Assembly: GCA_934154515.1 (NCBI GenBank) | Contig: CAKPGD010000058.1 | Span: 1-7,031, forward strand | Source of the DNA: an uncultured Clostridia bacterium | Lineage (GTDB): Bacteria; Bacillota; Clostridia; TANB77; CAG-508 | Length of the DNA stretch: 7,031 nt | Direction of reading: 5' to 3' | Part shown: positions 1 through 5,733 of the stretch, piece after piece | Layout: the number at the start of each line of letters is the position of its first letter | How positions within the stretch are numbered: position 1 is the stretch's first letter | Translations under genes and position numbers: made by a program | Notes under the pieces: model-generated | Told to the model about the DNA's origin: nothing | Seen by the model: the letters and a program-made list of their open reading frames with translations, nothing else | The model's database searches: none

Positions 1-258
1 TTCTAATCTTGCATACGTGTTGCTTTTATCTAGTTCTATGCATTCTTTAAACATTTTTTCTGCTTCTTGGTCTTTTCTTACTTTCAAATAGCACTTTCCT
101 AATGTAAAGCATGTTCTATAATGTCTTTCTTCATATTGTAATGATTTTTCTAAATTTTCAATTGCTTTTTTCCAATTTTTCTCTCTATATTCCTTCATTC
201 CAGCTGAATAATACTGATTATATTTTCCTTTTCTTTCACCAACTTTATAGTTTTTCAT
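1..258 (-). CDS. TPR-repeat protein, N-terminal part (runs off left edge)
   Basis: The first 86 codons of a gene that continues past the left edge. It starts at ATG (258-256) after a good Shine-Dalgarno (AAGGGAG, five bases upstream of the ATG). The translation begins MKNYKVGERKGKYNQYY and then shows two tandem 34-residue units. Residues about 13-46 contain NWKKAIENLEKSL. Residues about 47-80 carry the canonical TPR positions Gly54, Tyr57, Ala66 and Phe70 (LGKCY, then EAEKMFKECIEL). TPR repeats are helical protein-protein interaction scaffolds, so a binding or assembly role is likely, but the partner cannot be told. There is no signal peptide or membrane segment in the visible part, so it is probably cytoplasmic. 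It lies 129 bases after mutS, beyond a hairpin and with its own candidate promoter, so it need not belong to the miaB-mutS unit. The C-terminal domains are unseen. Confidence 0.8.
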   Translation of the reverse strand, partial: MKNYKVGERKGKYNQYYSAGMKEYREKNWKKAIENLEKSLQYEERHYRTCFTLGKCYLKVRKDQEAEKMFKECIELDKSNTYARLE

Positions 259-284
259 AATACTCCCTTCTCATCAATTATAAT

Positions 285-313
285 ATAATAACATATTTTA
301 TGTTAAATTACAA
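285..313 (-). promoter_or_regulatory. Candidate sigma-A promoter for the TPR gene
   Basis: On the minus strand there is a -35 TTGTAA (308-313), a 17-base spacer and a -10 TATTAT (285-290), about 27 bases before the ATG. A second TATAAT-like word overlaps just downstream. AT-rich spacers produce such matches by chance, so support is moderate. Its place between the mutS terminator and the TPR gene favours it. Confidence 0.45.
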
Positions 314-334
314 TAAAAAATATAGTATTTTCTT

Positions 335-363
335 AAAGAGACTACTGAAAAAGTAGCCTCTTT
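335..363 (-). terminator. Rho-independent terminator after mutS
   Basis: A 12-pair stem with a 5-base loop. On the minus strand AAAGAGGCTACT pairs with AGTAGTCTCTTT with a single G-U wobble. It starts 24 bases past the mutS stop. The U tract is short (UUU, then a mixed A/U stretch), so termination may be incomplete. It marks the likely end of the miaB-mutS transcript. Confidence 0.7.
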
Positions 364-387
364 CTTGAATTACTCTATTTTTTACCT

Positions 388-3003
388 TTATGACATTTTT
401 TCTTTTATTTTTACAAGTATATTTAATGCATCTATTGGAGTTAATGTATTTAGGTCTATTTTATCTATTTCACTTGCAACTTCTGCAAGTTTAAAGTTGA
501 ACATATCTAGTTGACCACTTACTTGTTTCTTTTCTTCTTTTTGCATTGCCTTTTCACTTATTATACTTTTACGCTCTAAAGTCTTTAATATTTCGTTTGC
601 TCTTTTTGTTACATTTTGTGGTACTCCTGCCAAACGAGCAACATGAACTCCATAACTCTCGTCCGTTCCTCCAGCAACTATTTTTCTTAAGAAGATAATA
701 TCTTCTCCTTTTTCTTTTACTGCTATTGAGTAATTTTTTACTCCTTCTAATTTTTCTTCTAATTGTATTAGTTCATGGTAGTGTGTAGCAAATAGTGTTT
801 TTGCCCCACATTTTTCTTTATCTGATATATATTCAGCTACTGCCCACGCAATTGAAAGTCCATCATATGTTGAAGTTCCTCTTCCTATCTCATCTAGTAT
901 TACTAAACTGTTTGCTGTTGCTTCTTTAAGTATTGTAGCTACTTCCATCATTTCTACCATAAATGTACTTTGTCCCATACTTAAGTCATCTGATGCTCCA
1001 ACTCTAGTGAAAATTTTATCTACTACACCTATTCTTGCATAAGATGCTGGAACAAATGAGCCAACTTGAGCCATAAGCGTTATTAAAGCTACTTGTCTCA
1101 TATATGTAGATTTACCTGCCATGTTTGGTCCTGTTATCATTGCTAAACGATTTTCATTTTTATCTAGATATGTATCATTTTGAACGAAACTTCCAGATGG
1201 TAACATTTTTTCTATAACAGGGTGACGTCCATCCTTTATGTCTATTACTCCGCTATTATCTACTATTGGTTCTACATAATTCATGTCTTCTGCTACTATT
1301 GCAAAAGAACATAATACATCAAGTGTTGAAATTACTTCTGCTGAAACTTGCACTCTTTTTATTTTTCTTTCTATTTCTTCTCTAACTTCTGTGAACGCAT
1401 TATATTCTAAATTTACAACTTTTTCTTCTGCTCCTAAAATTTGATTTTCTAAATTTTTCAATTCTTCTGTTACAAATCTTTCAGCGTTTGCAAGAGTTTG
1501 TTTTCTAATATATCTTTCAGGCACTTGGTCATAGTTTGATTTTGTAACTTCTATATAGTATCCAAATACTCTATTAAATCCAACTTTTAAACCTTTTATT
1601 CCTGTTTTTTCTCTTTCTTCCGCTTCTAATTTCAAAATCCAAGTTTTTCCTTCTGTTGTAGCTCTTTTTAATGTATCTATTTCTTCATTATAACCTATTT
1701 TTATTAACCCACCCTCTTTAACTGAAATTGGTGGTTCTTCTACTATTGATTTTTCTATTAGTTCATATACGTCTTTTAATTCATCTAATCTTACATATAA
1801 TTCTTGTAACAAGTTAGATTTTGTTGTTTCTAGTAATTTCTTAATATCTGGTAACTGTTTTACAGAATTTTTAAGTGATATTAAGTCTCTTCCATTTGCA
1901 CTACCATATGATATTTTTCCTGCTAGTCTTTCTATATCATATACTCTTTTTAAACTTTCTATTATATCTCCTCTTAGAATTATATTATCTTTTAATTCTT
2001 TTACTGCTTCTAGTCTTCCATTAATTTCAGTAACATCTATTAACGGGTCATTTAACCATCTTCTTAAATGTCTTCCACCCATTGATGTAGAAGTTTTATC
2101 TAAAACCCATAGAAGAGTTCCTTTTTTAGATTTATCTCTCATTTTTTCAGTAAGTTCCAAATTTCTTCTTGCATTGATATCAAGAGACATATATTTAGTC
2201 ATATTATAAACTATAATCTTATTAATATGGTCTAAATTATTTTTTTGTGTATCTAATAAGTAGTACATAAGTCCATTTATTGAAGCTACTGATATTTCTT
2301 TGTCTTCTAGACTCACTTCAATATTATTTTCATTAGTAATATTAAAATTAGTTATTTTACTTGTATCATTAGAAAAAGCTTCATCTTTTATTTTTGAAAT
2401 AAATACTTCAAATCTTTCTTTTATTCTATTTATTTCTTCAATTGAGTCAAACATAAATGAGTTAACAACTATTTCTGCTGGGTTATACCTTGAAATTTCA
2501 TCTAAAAGTTTTGGAAAATTATTTGTTTCTGTAATTTGTGTTGTTCTAAAATCTCCTGTTGAAATGTCACACACACTAATTCCAAAGAATGTTCCTGCCT
2601 TATAAATACTCATTATATAGTTATTTTTCTTTTCGTCTAAAAGGTTACTTTCCATTACTGTTCCTGGTGTTACAACTCTTATAACTCCTCTTTTTACTAT
2701 TCCTTTTGCTTGTTTTGGATCTTCTAATTGCTCACATATAGCTACTTTATAACCTTTTTCTATTAATCTAGATATATATGTTTCTGCTGCATGAAATGGA
2801 ATTCCACACATAGGAGCTCTTTCTTCTTGTCCACATTGTTTCCCTGTAAGTGTTAATTCTAATTCTTTTGATACTCTAATTGCATCATCAAAAAACATTT
2901 CATAAAAGTCACCTAATCTGTAAAATAATATACAATCTTGATATTGTTCTTTTGTTGCTAAATATTCTTGCATCATAGGTGAAAACTCTGCTTTTTCTGC
3001 CAT
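388..3003 (-). CDS. mutS: DNA mismatch repair protein MutS
   Basis: An 871-residue MutS of the MutS1 type, the cytoplasmic ATPase that finds mismatches and small loops and starts repair. In order it has the mismatch-binding domain with GDFYEMF (Phe33, Glu35 of the Phe-X-Glu motif), the connector, the lever and clamp helices (about 250-560), and the C-terminal ATPase. The ATPase shows Walker A GPNMAGKST (625-633, Lys631), the signature-like SDDLSMGQST (671-680), Walker B VILDEIGRGT (Asp704, Glu705) and ATHYHEL (739-745). A helix-turn-helix dimer tail ends the protein. QLDMF at 831-835 fits a sliding-clamp-binding motif. Length is normal (B. subtilis MutS is about 860). The ATG follows an AAAGGAAG ribosome site that begins right after the miaB stop, 15 bases upstream, so the two genes are surely cotranscribed. 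The usual next gene, mutL, is absent: a terminator and a TPR gene follow instead. Confidence 0.98.
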   Translation of the reverse strand: MAEKAEFSPMMQEYLATKEQYQDCILFYRLGDFYEMFFDDAIRVSKELELTLTGKQCGQEERAPMCGIPFHAAETYISRLIEKGYKVAICEQLEDPKQAKGIVKRGVIRVVTPGTVMESNLLDEKKNNYIMSIYKAGTFFGISVCDISTGDFRTTQITETNNFPKLLDEISRYNPAEIVVNSFMFDSIEEINRIKERFEVFISKIKDEAFSNDTSKITNFNITNENNIEVSLEDKEISVASINGLMYYLLDTQKNNLDHINKIIVYNMTKYMSLDINARRNLELTEKMRDKSKKGTLLWVLDKTSTSMGGRHLRRWLNDPLIDVTEINGRLEAVKELKDNIILRGDIIESLKRVYDIERLAGKISYGSANGRDLISLKNSVKQLPDIKKLLETTKSNLLQELYVRLDELKDVYELIEKSIVEEPPISVKEGGLIKIGYNEEIDTLKRATTEGKTWILKLEAEEREKTGIKGLKVGFNRVFGYYIEVTKSNYDQVPERYIRKQTLANAERFVTEELKNLENQILGAEEKVVNLEYNAFTEVREEIERKIKRVQVSAEVISTLDVLCSFAIVAEDMNYVEPIVDNSGVIDIKDGRHPVIEKMLPSGSFVQNDTYLDKNENRLAMITGPNMAGKSTYMRQVALITLMAQVGSFVPASYARIGVVDKIFTRVGASDDLSMGQSTFMVEMMEVATILKEATANSLVILDEIGRGTSTYDGLSIAWAVAEYISDKEKCGAKTLFATHYHELIQLEEKLEGVKNYSIAVKEKGEDIIFLRKIVAGGTDESYGVHVARLAGVPQNVTKRANEILKTLERKSIISEKAMQKEEKKQVSGQLDMFNFKLAEVASEIDKIDLNTLTPIDALNILVKIKEKMS

Positions 3004-3018
3004 TTTTATCTTCCTTTC

Positions 3019-4431
3019 TTATAGTACTTCTCCTTTTAAATACCACATATGTTCTGATACTATCTTTAATTCTACCATAGTTCCTATTAGTTTTTTGTCT
3101 CCTTCAAAAACAACTACTTTGTTTGAGTCTGTTCTAGCGGTTAACATTTTTTCGTTATTTTTGCTTGTACCCTCTACTAATACTTTTTGAATAGTTCCTA
3201 TATATTCTTCATTGTTTTCTTTTATTTGTTTTTCTACTAGTTCTTTTAATCTGTTAAATCTTTCATGTTTTACTTCTTCTGGCACTTGGTTTTCCATTCT
3301 GTCTCCTGGTGTTCCAACTCTTCTTGAATATATAAACATAAATACTTGTTCAAAATGTACTTTTTCTACTATATCTAATGTATCTTCAAAATCTTCTTCT
3401 GTTTCTCCTGCGAATCCTACTATTATGTCTGTTGAAAATTTTACTTCCGGTATTTGTTTTTTCATTTTTTCTACTAAATTTAGATATTGTTCTTTTGTAT
3501 ATTTTCTGTTCATTATTTTTAGTACATTTGTACTTCCTGATTGTAATGGTAAATGTACTATTTTACTAACTTTTTCACAGTCCCTTATAGCCTCTATTAC
3601 ATCATCTGTAAAATCTTTTGGGTGTGGTGAAACAAATCTAATTTTTTCTATACCGTCTATTTTATTCACCGCTCTTAAAAGTGTTGCAAATGAATTAACT
3701 CCTTCATATTCTTCAAAAGGTATTTTTTTTTCTCTTTCTACTCTTAAATATGAGTTAACATTTTGACCAAGTAGAGTTATTTCTTTATATCCTTTTTTTG
3801 CTAAATCTATTACTTCCTCTATTATGTCTTTTGGTTCTCTACTTCTTTCTCTTCCACGTACATATGGAACTATGCAATAGCTACAAAAGTTATTACATCC
3901 ATTCATAATAGTTACAGATGCTTTTATATTATCTTCTCTTGCTATTGGAAGCCCTTCTACAATTTGTCCTTCTATATCTAATATATCTCTTATTTTTTTG
4001 TCTTCTATTAATGCCTTATATAGGTCTATTGGGAATTTATGAAGTGTATGTGTTCCAAATATAATATCTACATATGGATAACTTTGTTTCAATTTATTTA
4101 CTATATGTTCTTCTTGCATCATACATCCACCAATTGCTATTATAGTTCCATTGTTTTCTTTTTGTTTTTTTACTTCTCCTACTTTTCCAAAAAGCTTTTC
4201 TTCCGCATTTTCACGAACACAGCAAGTATTAAATAATACTAAGTCTGCATCTTTCATTTCTTCTGTTCTTTTATAATTCATCTTTTCTAACATACCAGAA
4301 AGTTTTTCAGAATCATTTTCATTTAATTGACATCCCATTGTCATTATATAATATTTTAATTCTTTACTTTCATTTATTTTTTTTACTTTTTCTATATATT
4401 CTAGTTCTTCATCTATATTTATCTTTTTCAA
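3019..4431 (-). CDS. miaB: tRNA-2-methylthio-N6-dimethylallyladenosine synthase MiaB
   Basis: A 470-residue radical-SAM methylthiotransferase that adds the methylthio group to i6A37 of tRNAs, using two [4Fe-4S] clusters and SAM. The N-terminal MTTase domain has the three auxiliary-cluster cysteines: Cys34 (MGCQLN), Cys70 (NTCCVRENA) and Cys103 (GGCMMQ). The radical-SAM motif is CNNFCSYC, Cys179, Cys183 and Cys186. RGRERSRE and HLPLQSGS follow, and a TRAM RNA-binding domain fills about 410-468. MiaB, rather than the MtaB or RimO relatives, is supported by the NTCCVRENAEEK block and by the position before mutS, as in many clostridia. The start is TTG. An in-frame TAA (4432-4434) directly precedes it, so no earlier start exists, and the next Met (residue 30) lies inside the conserved domain. 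AGGAG sits 10 bases upstream. Its own promoter and an upstream terminator make it the first gene of the miaB-mutS unit. Confidence 0.96.
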   Translation of the reverse strand: MKKINIDEELEYIEKVKKINESKELKYYIMTMGCQLNENDSEKLSGMLEKMNYKRTEEMKDADLVLFNTCCVRENAEEKLFGKVGEVKKQKENNGTIIAIGGCMMQEEHIVNKLKQSYPYVDIIFGTHTLHKFPIDLYKALIEDKKIRDILDIEGQIVEGLPIAREDNIKASVTIMNGCNNFCSYCIVPYVRGRERSREPKDIIEEVIDLAKKGYKEITLLGQNVNSYLRVEREKKIPFEEYEGVNSFATLLRAVNKIDGIEKIRFVSPHPKDFTDDVIEAIRDCEKVSKIVHLPLQSGSTNVLKIMNRKYTKEQYLNLVEKMKKQIPEVKFSTDIIVGFAGETEEDFEDTLDIVEKVHFEQVFMFIYSRRVGTPGDRMENQVPEEVKHERFNRLKELVEKQIKENNEEYIGTIQKVLVEGTSKNNEKMLTARTDSNKVVVFEGDKKLIGTMVELKIVSEHMWYLKGEVL

Positions 4432-4447
4432 TTATATATCTCTCCTT
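4432..4447 (-). promoter_or_regulatory. Ribosome binding site that decides the TTG start of miaB
   Basis: The minus strand reads AAGGAGA (4441-4447), then nine bases, then TTG. The last three of those bases are an in-frame TAA. The spacing is slightly long. The site and the stop together fix the unusual TTG initiation codon. Confidence 0.8.
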
Positions 4448-4469
4448 AAATTTCTATTTTTACTAGCAT

Positions 4470-4498
4470 ATTATATATTATTTCAAGCCTTTTTTCAA
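4470..4498 (-). promoter_or_regulatory. Strong sigma-A promoter for miaB-mutS
   Basis: The -35 is TTGAAA (4493-4498), the spacer is 17 bases and the -10 is a perfect TATAAT (4470-4475). The start of transcription should fall near 4463, giving a leader of about 30 bases. It lies just downstream of the terminator at 4510-4541, which fits a fresh transcription unit. Confidence 0.8.
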
Positions 4499-4509
4499 TA
4501 GAAAAAGCA

Positions 4510-4541
4510 ACAAAAAAGTCGACAATCGTCGACTTTTTTGT
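4510..4541. terminator. Bidirectional intrinsic terminator between the 116-residue gene and miaB
   Basis: A perfect 14-pair inverted repeat with a four-base loop. The core GTCGAC arms are flanked by A6 on one side and T6 on the other, so each strand gives a hairpin followed by a U tract. On the minus strand it begins 21 bases after the stop at 4563 and ends the transcript of that gene. The plus-strand activity has no obvious client gene. Confidence 0.9.
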
Positions 4542-4562
4542 ATTGCACTACTATTAACAATT

Positions 4563-4913
4563 TTAGTATCTAAATAATTTTAATTGAGCATTTGTAAGCT
4601 CATTTTGAAGAATGCCAATTCTAGTTATTGAGATATTATACTTATATAATTTTCCTTTAGTTATTATATTTTTTACTGCCAGTTGGACTTTTGTGTAAGA
4701 ACTTTTTAAAGGCTCTCTGTATATTTCTGTAGATGTTTTACACATTTTCAAATAGTCTTCTCTACAGTTGTACAAAAGCTCTTCAAGCCTTTTTTCCATT
4801 TTTTGAATATCCATAATGTAATATTCTTTTTTTCTTTTGGCCTCTTCCTCATTGTTTTTGAGCATCCTTTGATACCTTTTTATCTTTTTGCTAATTTTCC
4901 GTATTTCCTTCAT
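4563..4913 (-). CDS. Hypothetical basic coiled-coil-like protein, 116 residues
   Basis: I do not recognise this protein. It starts at ATG after a full AAGGAGG site (4923-4929) nine bases upstream, and it has its own promoter and terminator, so it is very likely a real gene. Residues 1-50 are densely charged (KKIKRYQRMLKNNEEEAKRK, then MEKRLEELLYN) with heptad-like spacing, as expected of a helical coiled coil. The middle holds two lone cysteines (CREDYLKMC) and the end is mixed (NIITKGKLYKYNISITRIG, then NELTNAQLKLFRY). There is no membrane segment, signal peptide or known catalytic motif. Codon use differs from its neighbours: CGG, three AGG, GCC, GGC, CTC, CTG and GTC occur in a short gene, while miaB and mutS favour A/T-ending codons. 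That could reflect horizontal origin or low expression. A nucleic-acid-binding or structural role is possible from the basic charge but is not shown. Confidence 0.75.
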   Translation of the reverse strand: MKEIRKISKKIKRYQRMLKNNEEEAKRKKEYYIMDIQKMEKRLEELLYNCREDYLKMCKTSTEIYREPLKSSYTKVQLAVKNIITKGKLYKYNISITRIGILQNELTNAQLKLFRY

Positions 4914-4965
4914 GATGCATTGCCTCCTTGTTGAATTTGTTGCTTTTTTCTACAAATTTGTGTAT

Positions 4966-4994
4966 ATTTTACCATATTTTTACTCTTTTGTCTA
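4966..4994 (-). promoter_or_regulatory. Extended -10 promoter for the 116-residue gene
   Basis: The -35 is TAGACA (4989-4994), the spacer is 17 bases and the -10 is TAAAAT (4966-4971), preceded by TGG to give an extended -10. Five of six bases match consensus in each box. The transcript should start near 4959, about 45 bases before the ATG. Confidence 0.65.
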
Positions 4995-5010
4995 TCTCAT
5001 TTTTCCTTTA

Positions 5011-5072
5011 TTTTTTTGCATCTTTCTGTTCTATATTAATATCAAGAACTAACGATGCAAATTTTTTTGCAT
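5011..5072. repeat. Three-part repeat with mutually exclusive pairings, upstream of the 116-residue gene
   Basis: TTTTTTTGCAT occurs twice as an 11-base direct repeat (5011-5021 and 5062-5072). Between the copies lies the inverted partner GATGCAAA (5054-5061). The middle element can pair with the near copy to form an ATGCAAA-tttt-TTTGCAT hairpin (5055-5072). It can instead pair with the far copy to form an 8-pair stem (5015-5022 with 5054-5061), enclosing a second 5-pair stem GTTCT/AGAAC (5028-5032 with 5045-5049) around ATATTAATAT. It sits between the rpmE terminator and the next promoter, so it is more likely a DNA-level binding site than an RNA leader. The function is unknown. Confidence 0.55.
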
Positions 5073-5091
5073 TATTATGAATTATAAAAAC

Positions 5092-5117
5092 AAAAAAGAA
5101 TGGTTTCCCACTCTTCT
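5092..5117 (-). terminator. Intrinsic terminator after rpmE
   Basis: On the minus strand AAGAGTGG, a GAAA tetraloop and CCATTCTT form an 8-pair stem with one G-U wobble. It runs directly into a T6-G-T5 tract and begins about 7 bases after the rpmE stop. Placement and U tract are typical of an efficient terminator. Confidence 0.88.
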
Positions 5118-5123
5118 ATTTTT

Positions 5124-5324
5124 CTATTGAATACCATATTTTTTCTTGAATTTATCTGCTCTACCACCTGTTGTTTCTCTTTTTAAATTACCTGTCCAAT
5201 ATGGATGACATTTTGAGCAAATATCAACTTTCATATCTGATTTTGTTGAACTTGTTTTCATTACGTTACCACAAGCACATGTAATAGTTGCTTCTGTATA
5301 ATTTGGATGTATTCCTTCTCTCAT
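5124..5324 (-). CDS. rpmE: 50S ribosomal protein L31, zinc-binding (type A)
   Basis: A 66-residue L31 of the large ribosomal subunit, where it takes part in the bridge to the small subunit. The start is the ATG at 5324 giving MREGIHPNY, the usual L31 N terminus, with AGAGGTGA eight bases upstream. An ATG 54 bases further up at 5378 is in frame, but it lies within the promoter and would add a non-conserved tail, so it is rejected. Four cysteines form the C+ zinc site: Cys16 and Cys18 (CAC), and Cys36 and Cys39 (CSKC). The conserved end reads HPYWTG, then TTGGRADKFKKKYG. The family has zinc-free paralogues used under zinc starvation; this copy is the zinc-containing kind. No Zur-like operator was seen by eye. 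It is transcribed from its own promoter and ends at a strong terminator. Confidence 0.97.
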   Translation of the reverse strand: MREGIHPNYTEATITCACGNVMKTSSTKSDMKVDICSKCHPYWTGNLKRETTGGRADKFKKKYGIQ

Positions 5325-5340
5325 TTTGTATTCACCTCTT
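5325..5340 (-). promoter_or_regulatory. Ribosome binding site fixing the rpmE start
   Basis: The minus strand reads AAGAGGTGA (5332-5340), close to the anti-SD complement AGGAGGTGA. Seven to eight bases separate it from the ATG at 5324, which supports the 66-residue product over the longer frame. Confidence 0.8.
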
Positions 5341-5368
5341 CCTCTCTTTTTTAAACAATATCTTTTAT

Positions 5369-5397
5369 ATAATATCACATAATTAGTATTTTTTCAA
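5369..5397 (-). promoter_or_regulatory. Sigma-A promoter for rpmE
   Basis: The -35 is TTGAAA (5392-5397), the spacer is 17 bases and the -10 is TATTAT (5369-5374), preceded by TGA as an extended -10. It predicts a leader of about 38 bases. The in-frame ATG at 5378 lies inside the spacer, so it would not be on this transcript. Confidence 0.7.
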
Positions 5398-5449
5398 GTA
5401 TTATGTGTTATTTTTAATCTATTTTTATTTATTTTGTTTTATTAATTTA

Positions 5450-5602
5450 TTATTCTTGCTTAGATTGTTCATTTATGTATGTTGCAGTAGCTTCCAATTC
5501 TTGCTGGGTTGTTGGATGAAATACAAATTTATTTACTATATTAAACAAGCAAGCGAGTACTACAATAATTAATAATACTTTCTTCCAAATATTTGCTAAC
5601 AT
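5450..5602 (-). CDS. Small single-pass membrane protein, 50 residues, unknown
   Basis: An unrecognised 50-residue protein. ATG at 5602 follows a strong TTTAGGAG site with a 7-8 base gap, and the frame ends in TAA. Residues 1-8 (MLANIWKK) are short and basic, residues about 9-23 (VLLIIVVLACLFNIV) form one hydrophobic helix, and about 24-50 are polar (HPTTQQELEA, then NEQSKQE). By the positive-inside rule the N terminus should be cytoplasmic and the tail outside. The single cysteine Cys18 (LAC) lacks the following context and the processed tail expected of a normal lipoprotein, although an uncleaved or lipobox-like reading (LACL) cannot be excluded. It stands between dnaE and rpmE with its own near-perfect promoter. 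No terminator follows, so read-through into rpmE is possible. The ribosome site, promoter and clean membrane topology argue for a real gene; its role is unknown. Confidence 0.75.
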   Translation of the reverse strand: MLANIWKKVLLIIVVLACLFNIVNKFVFHPTTQQELEATATYINEQSKQE

Positions 5603-5649
5603 ATTTTTTCTCCTAAATATTTTATATAATCGTTTTTATTACATAATTA

Positions 5650-5677
5650 ATTATACTATATTTTTTAATTTTGTCAA
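5650..5677 (-). promoter_or_regulatory. Perfect-consensus sigma-A promoter for the 50-residue gene
   Basis: The -35 is TTGACA (5672-5677) and the -10 is TATAAT (5650-5655), separated by 16 bases. All twelve bases match consensus. The transcript would start near 5643 with a leader of about 40 bases before the ATG at 5602. Confidence 0.8.
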
Positions 5678-5733
5678 GGTTTTACTTGGCTCTACAGTAA
5701 AAATTAAGTAATACCAATAAAAACTTGGCTCTA
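5678..5733 (-). repeat. Direct repeat TAGAGCCAAGT and dyad abutting the promoter
   Basis: TAGAGCCAAGT occurs twice on the minus strand (5723-5733 and 5684-5694), 39 bases start to start. The first copy contains the dnaE stop codon. An imperfect dyad overlaps it: GGTATTACTT (5706-5715) against AAGTAAAACC (5678-5687), with 9 of 10 pairs. The second arm ends exactly at the -35 box. No U tract follows, so it is not a convincing dnaE terminator. An operator or activator site is possible. Confidence 0.45.

Noticed and set aside
2300..2605. Plus-strand open frame opposite mutS
   Set aside because: It lies within the mutS connector region on the opposite strand, and its translation resembles no family.
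3212..3766. Plus-strand open frame (184 codons) opposite miaB
   Set aside because: It is antisense to the radical-SAM and TRAM coding sequence, rich in Ser/Phe, and without SD or promoter; the smaller plus-strand frames at 3378-3569 and 4039-4236 are rejected for the same reason.
4482..4796. 15-base direct repeat TTCAAGCCTTTTTTC at 4482-4496 and 4782-4796
   Set aside because: One copy lies by the miaB promoter and the other inside the 116-residue gene. A match of this length is near chance expectation in an AT-rich 7 kb window, and the flanks do not match.
5049..5072. Possible seven-codon leader peptide ATG CAA AAA AAT TTG CAT CGT TAG on the minus strand
   Set aside because: It has no Shine-Dalgarno and probably lies outside any transcript, upstream of the mapped promoter-like boxes.
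5403..5449. Searched for a terminator between the 50-residue gene and rpmE
   Set aside because: The stretch is A/T-rich with no stem of useful stability, so nothing was annotated.
5678..5715. Dyad considered as a dnaE terminator
   Set aside because: The stem is imperfect with an 18-base loop and no U tract follows; a regulatory reading was preferred.
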